Positions 6,538-7,561 of a stretch of 7,561 nt of DNA are shown here, piece after piece. The position numbers were made by a program, and so were the translations under genes. The notes below the pieces were generated by a model. The model did not search any database. It was not told the origin of the DNA and saw nothing but the letters and a program-made list of their open reading frames with translations. The stretch is from the NCBI GenBank assembly GCA_943323705.2, contig CALPIT020000124.1:1-7561 (forward strand), written 5' to 3'. Source of the stretch: Streptomyces griseus. GTDB lineage: Bacteria; Bacteroidota; Bacteroidia; Chitinophagales; Chitinophagaceae. The first letter of the stretch is position 1, and the number at the start of each line of letters is the position of its first letter.

Positions 6538-7527
6538 ATGAAAAAGACATTACTTTTCTTTATGGGCTGTACCCTATTAGCAATAGGTTGCCAAAAGACT
6601 TCTCTTACAGAAGTGAATAGTACTGACGGAAACATCGTTGCAGATGCACCTGCTTCATTTGGTCGTCATTGTGCTTCATATGAAGTATTACAAAGACAAA
6701 TAAAAGAAGACCCTTCTTTATTAGGCAGAATGCAAGCCATTGAAGAAGCTACTGAAAGATTTGCCAGCAATCCAGATATGGCAAGACTAGTAAATGGTGT
6801 TTATGAGATTCCTGTTGTGGTTAATGTACTATACAAAACAGCAGCAGAGAATATTTCAGATGCTCAGATTGCGTCTCAAATCGCAGTATTGAATGCTGAT
6901 TTTGGTGGAACAAATACTGATATTAGTCTCATCCCTGCTACTTTCACAGGTGTAAAAGCTGGAAATATAAATATTCGTTTTGTATTAAGCCAAACTATTA
7001 GAAAATCAACTACTAAAACAAGCTGGAGCACAAATGATGCTGTAAAGAAAACAGCAAGTGGTGGATTAAATCCTACAAATCCAACAACTAGCCTGAACTT
7101 GTGGTGCTGTAACCTTGGTAATGGCATTTTAGGTTATGCTCAATTCCCAGGCGGTAGTTCTGCTACAGATGGCGTTGTAATTGATAATAATGCTTTCGGT
7201 TCTACAGGAACAGTTACCTCTCCTTATAACAAAGGAAGAACAGGTACTCATGAAGTAGGTCACTGGTTAAATCTTCGTCACATTTGGGGTGATGCTACCT
7301 GCGGAAGTGATTTAGTTGGAGACACACCTACTCACAACACTGCAAATTATAGTTGTCCTGCCTCTGGTCACAGATCAACTTGTACTGGTACACCCATCGA
7401 AATGACTAGGAACTATATGGATTATACAAATGATGCTTGTATGTACATGTTCTCTGCAGGTCAGAAAACTAGAATGCTTGCAACATTTGCAACAGGTGGA
7501 GGAAGAACAACTTTCGCTGCTCCTTAA
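6538..7527 (+). CDS. Lipoprotein-type zinc metalloprotease, M43 (pappalysin/ulilysin-like) family
   Basis: The 329-residue protein starts MKKTLLFFMG and has a lipobox-like AIGC ending at C18, so it is probably lipidated there. Residues 19 to about 88 look like a propeptide containing GRHCAS (42-47) and a charged helical stretch. The catalytic domain runs from about 89 to the end. HEVGHWLNLRHIWG (238-251) supplies zinc ligands H238, H242 and H248 and catalytic E239; N245 replaces the usual metzincin glycine. NYMDY (292-296) gives the Met-turn M294 and Y296. GDATCGSDLVGDTPT (251-265) matches the calcium-site region of ulilysin. Cysteines 255/282 and 273/301 have the spacing of the two ulilysin disulfides as I recall them. 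LGYAQFPGG (198-206) is also family-like. There is no C-terminal type IX sorting domain. Substrate is unknown. Without acidic residues just after C18 it lacks a typical surface-export signal, so a periplasmic-side location is as likely as surface display. Confidence 0.93.
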   Translation: MKKTLLFFMGCTLLAIGCQKTSLTEVNSTDGNIVADAPASFGRHCASYEVLQRQIKEDPSLLGRMQAIEEATERFASNPDMARLVNGVYEIPVVVNVLYKTAAENISDAQIASQIAVLNADFGGTNTDISLIPATFTGVKAGNINIRFVLSQTIRKSTTKTSWSTNDAVKKTASGGLNPTNPTTSLNLWCCNLGNGILGYAQFPGGSSATDGVVIDNNAFGSTGTVTSPYNKGRTGTHEVGHWLNLRHIWGDATCGSDLVGDTPTHNTANYSCPASGHRSTCTGTPIEMTRNYMDYTNDACMYMFSAGQKTRMLATFATGGGRTTFAAP

Positions 7528-7550
7528 TCAATTCAAAAATATTATTTGAG

Positions 7551-7561
7551 AAAAGCCGCCC
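7551..7561 (+). terminator. Possible left arm of a terminator, cut by the window end
   Basis: About 24 bases after the protease stop, the sequence turns from AT-rich to AAAAGCCGCCC at the very edge. An A-run followed by a GC-rich arm is what the 5' half of a bidirectional rho-independent hairpin looks like. The second arm and T-tract would lie outside the window, so this is only a suggestion. Confidence 0.3.

Noticed and set aside
1..7561. Mobile element, toxin-antitoxin, defence or biosynthetic cluster
   Set aside because: No transposase, integrase, phage, defence or modular synthase genes, tRNA or flanking direct repeats were seen; the window looks like core chromosome.

Overview
The window reads as chromosome from a Bacteroidota bacterium, most likely near Chitinophagaceae or a related Sphingobacteriia-type lineage. 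The support is: an AT-rich sequence; gliding genes gldF and gldG, which are restricted to this phylum; a fused murF-alr gene, a phylum-typical arrangement; starts without clear Shine-Dalgarno sequences; and promoter-like TAnnTTTG boxes. The family placement is inference and was not tested by a search.

Layout, left to right. The minus-strand 5' end of lspA (lipoprotein signal peptidase) runs off the left edge, with a good Bacteroidota -7 box just upstream of its start. A 285-bp non-coding gap follows (178-462), holding two arrays of a 7-bp tandem repeat. Next is a tight minus-strand cluster, transcribed right to left as gldF, gldG, a TerC-family membrane protein gene, then murF/alr. The spacers are only 1, 8 and 6 bp, so this is very probably one operon. 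A 189-bp divergent intergenic region (6349-6537) separates it from a plus-strand gene for a lipoprotein-type M43 (pappalysin/ulilysin-like) zinc metalloprotease, which is complete. The last bases may be the left arm of a terminator cut by the window edge.

The genes share an envelope theme. GldF and GldG are the membrane parts of the Gld ABC transporter, whose ATPase GldA is not here. MurF/Alr makes D-alanine and adds D-Ala-D-Ala to the peptidoglycan precursor. TerC proteins are linked to metal (manganese) handling across the membrane. LspA matures lipoproteins, and the protease is itself predicted to be a lipoprotein. None of this is a new system; it looks like ordinary housekeeping and envelope chromosome. 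The points most worth a second look are the heptamer repeat arrays, the likely cysteine-switch propeptide and Gly-to-Asn zinc motif of the protease, the TTG start and the near-seamless junction of MurF/Alr, and the operon linking gliding, TerC and cell-wall genes.
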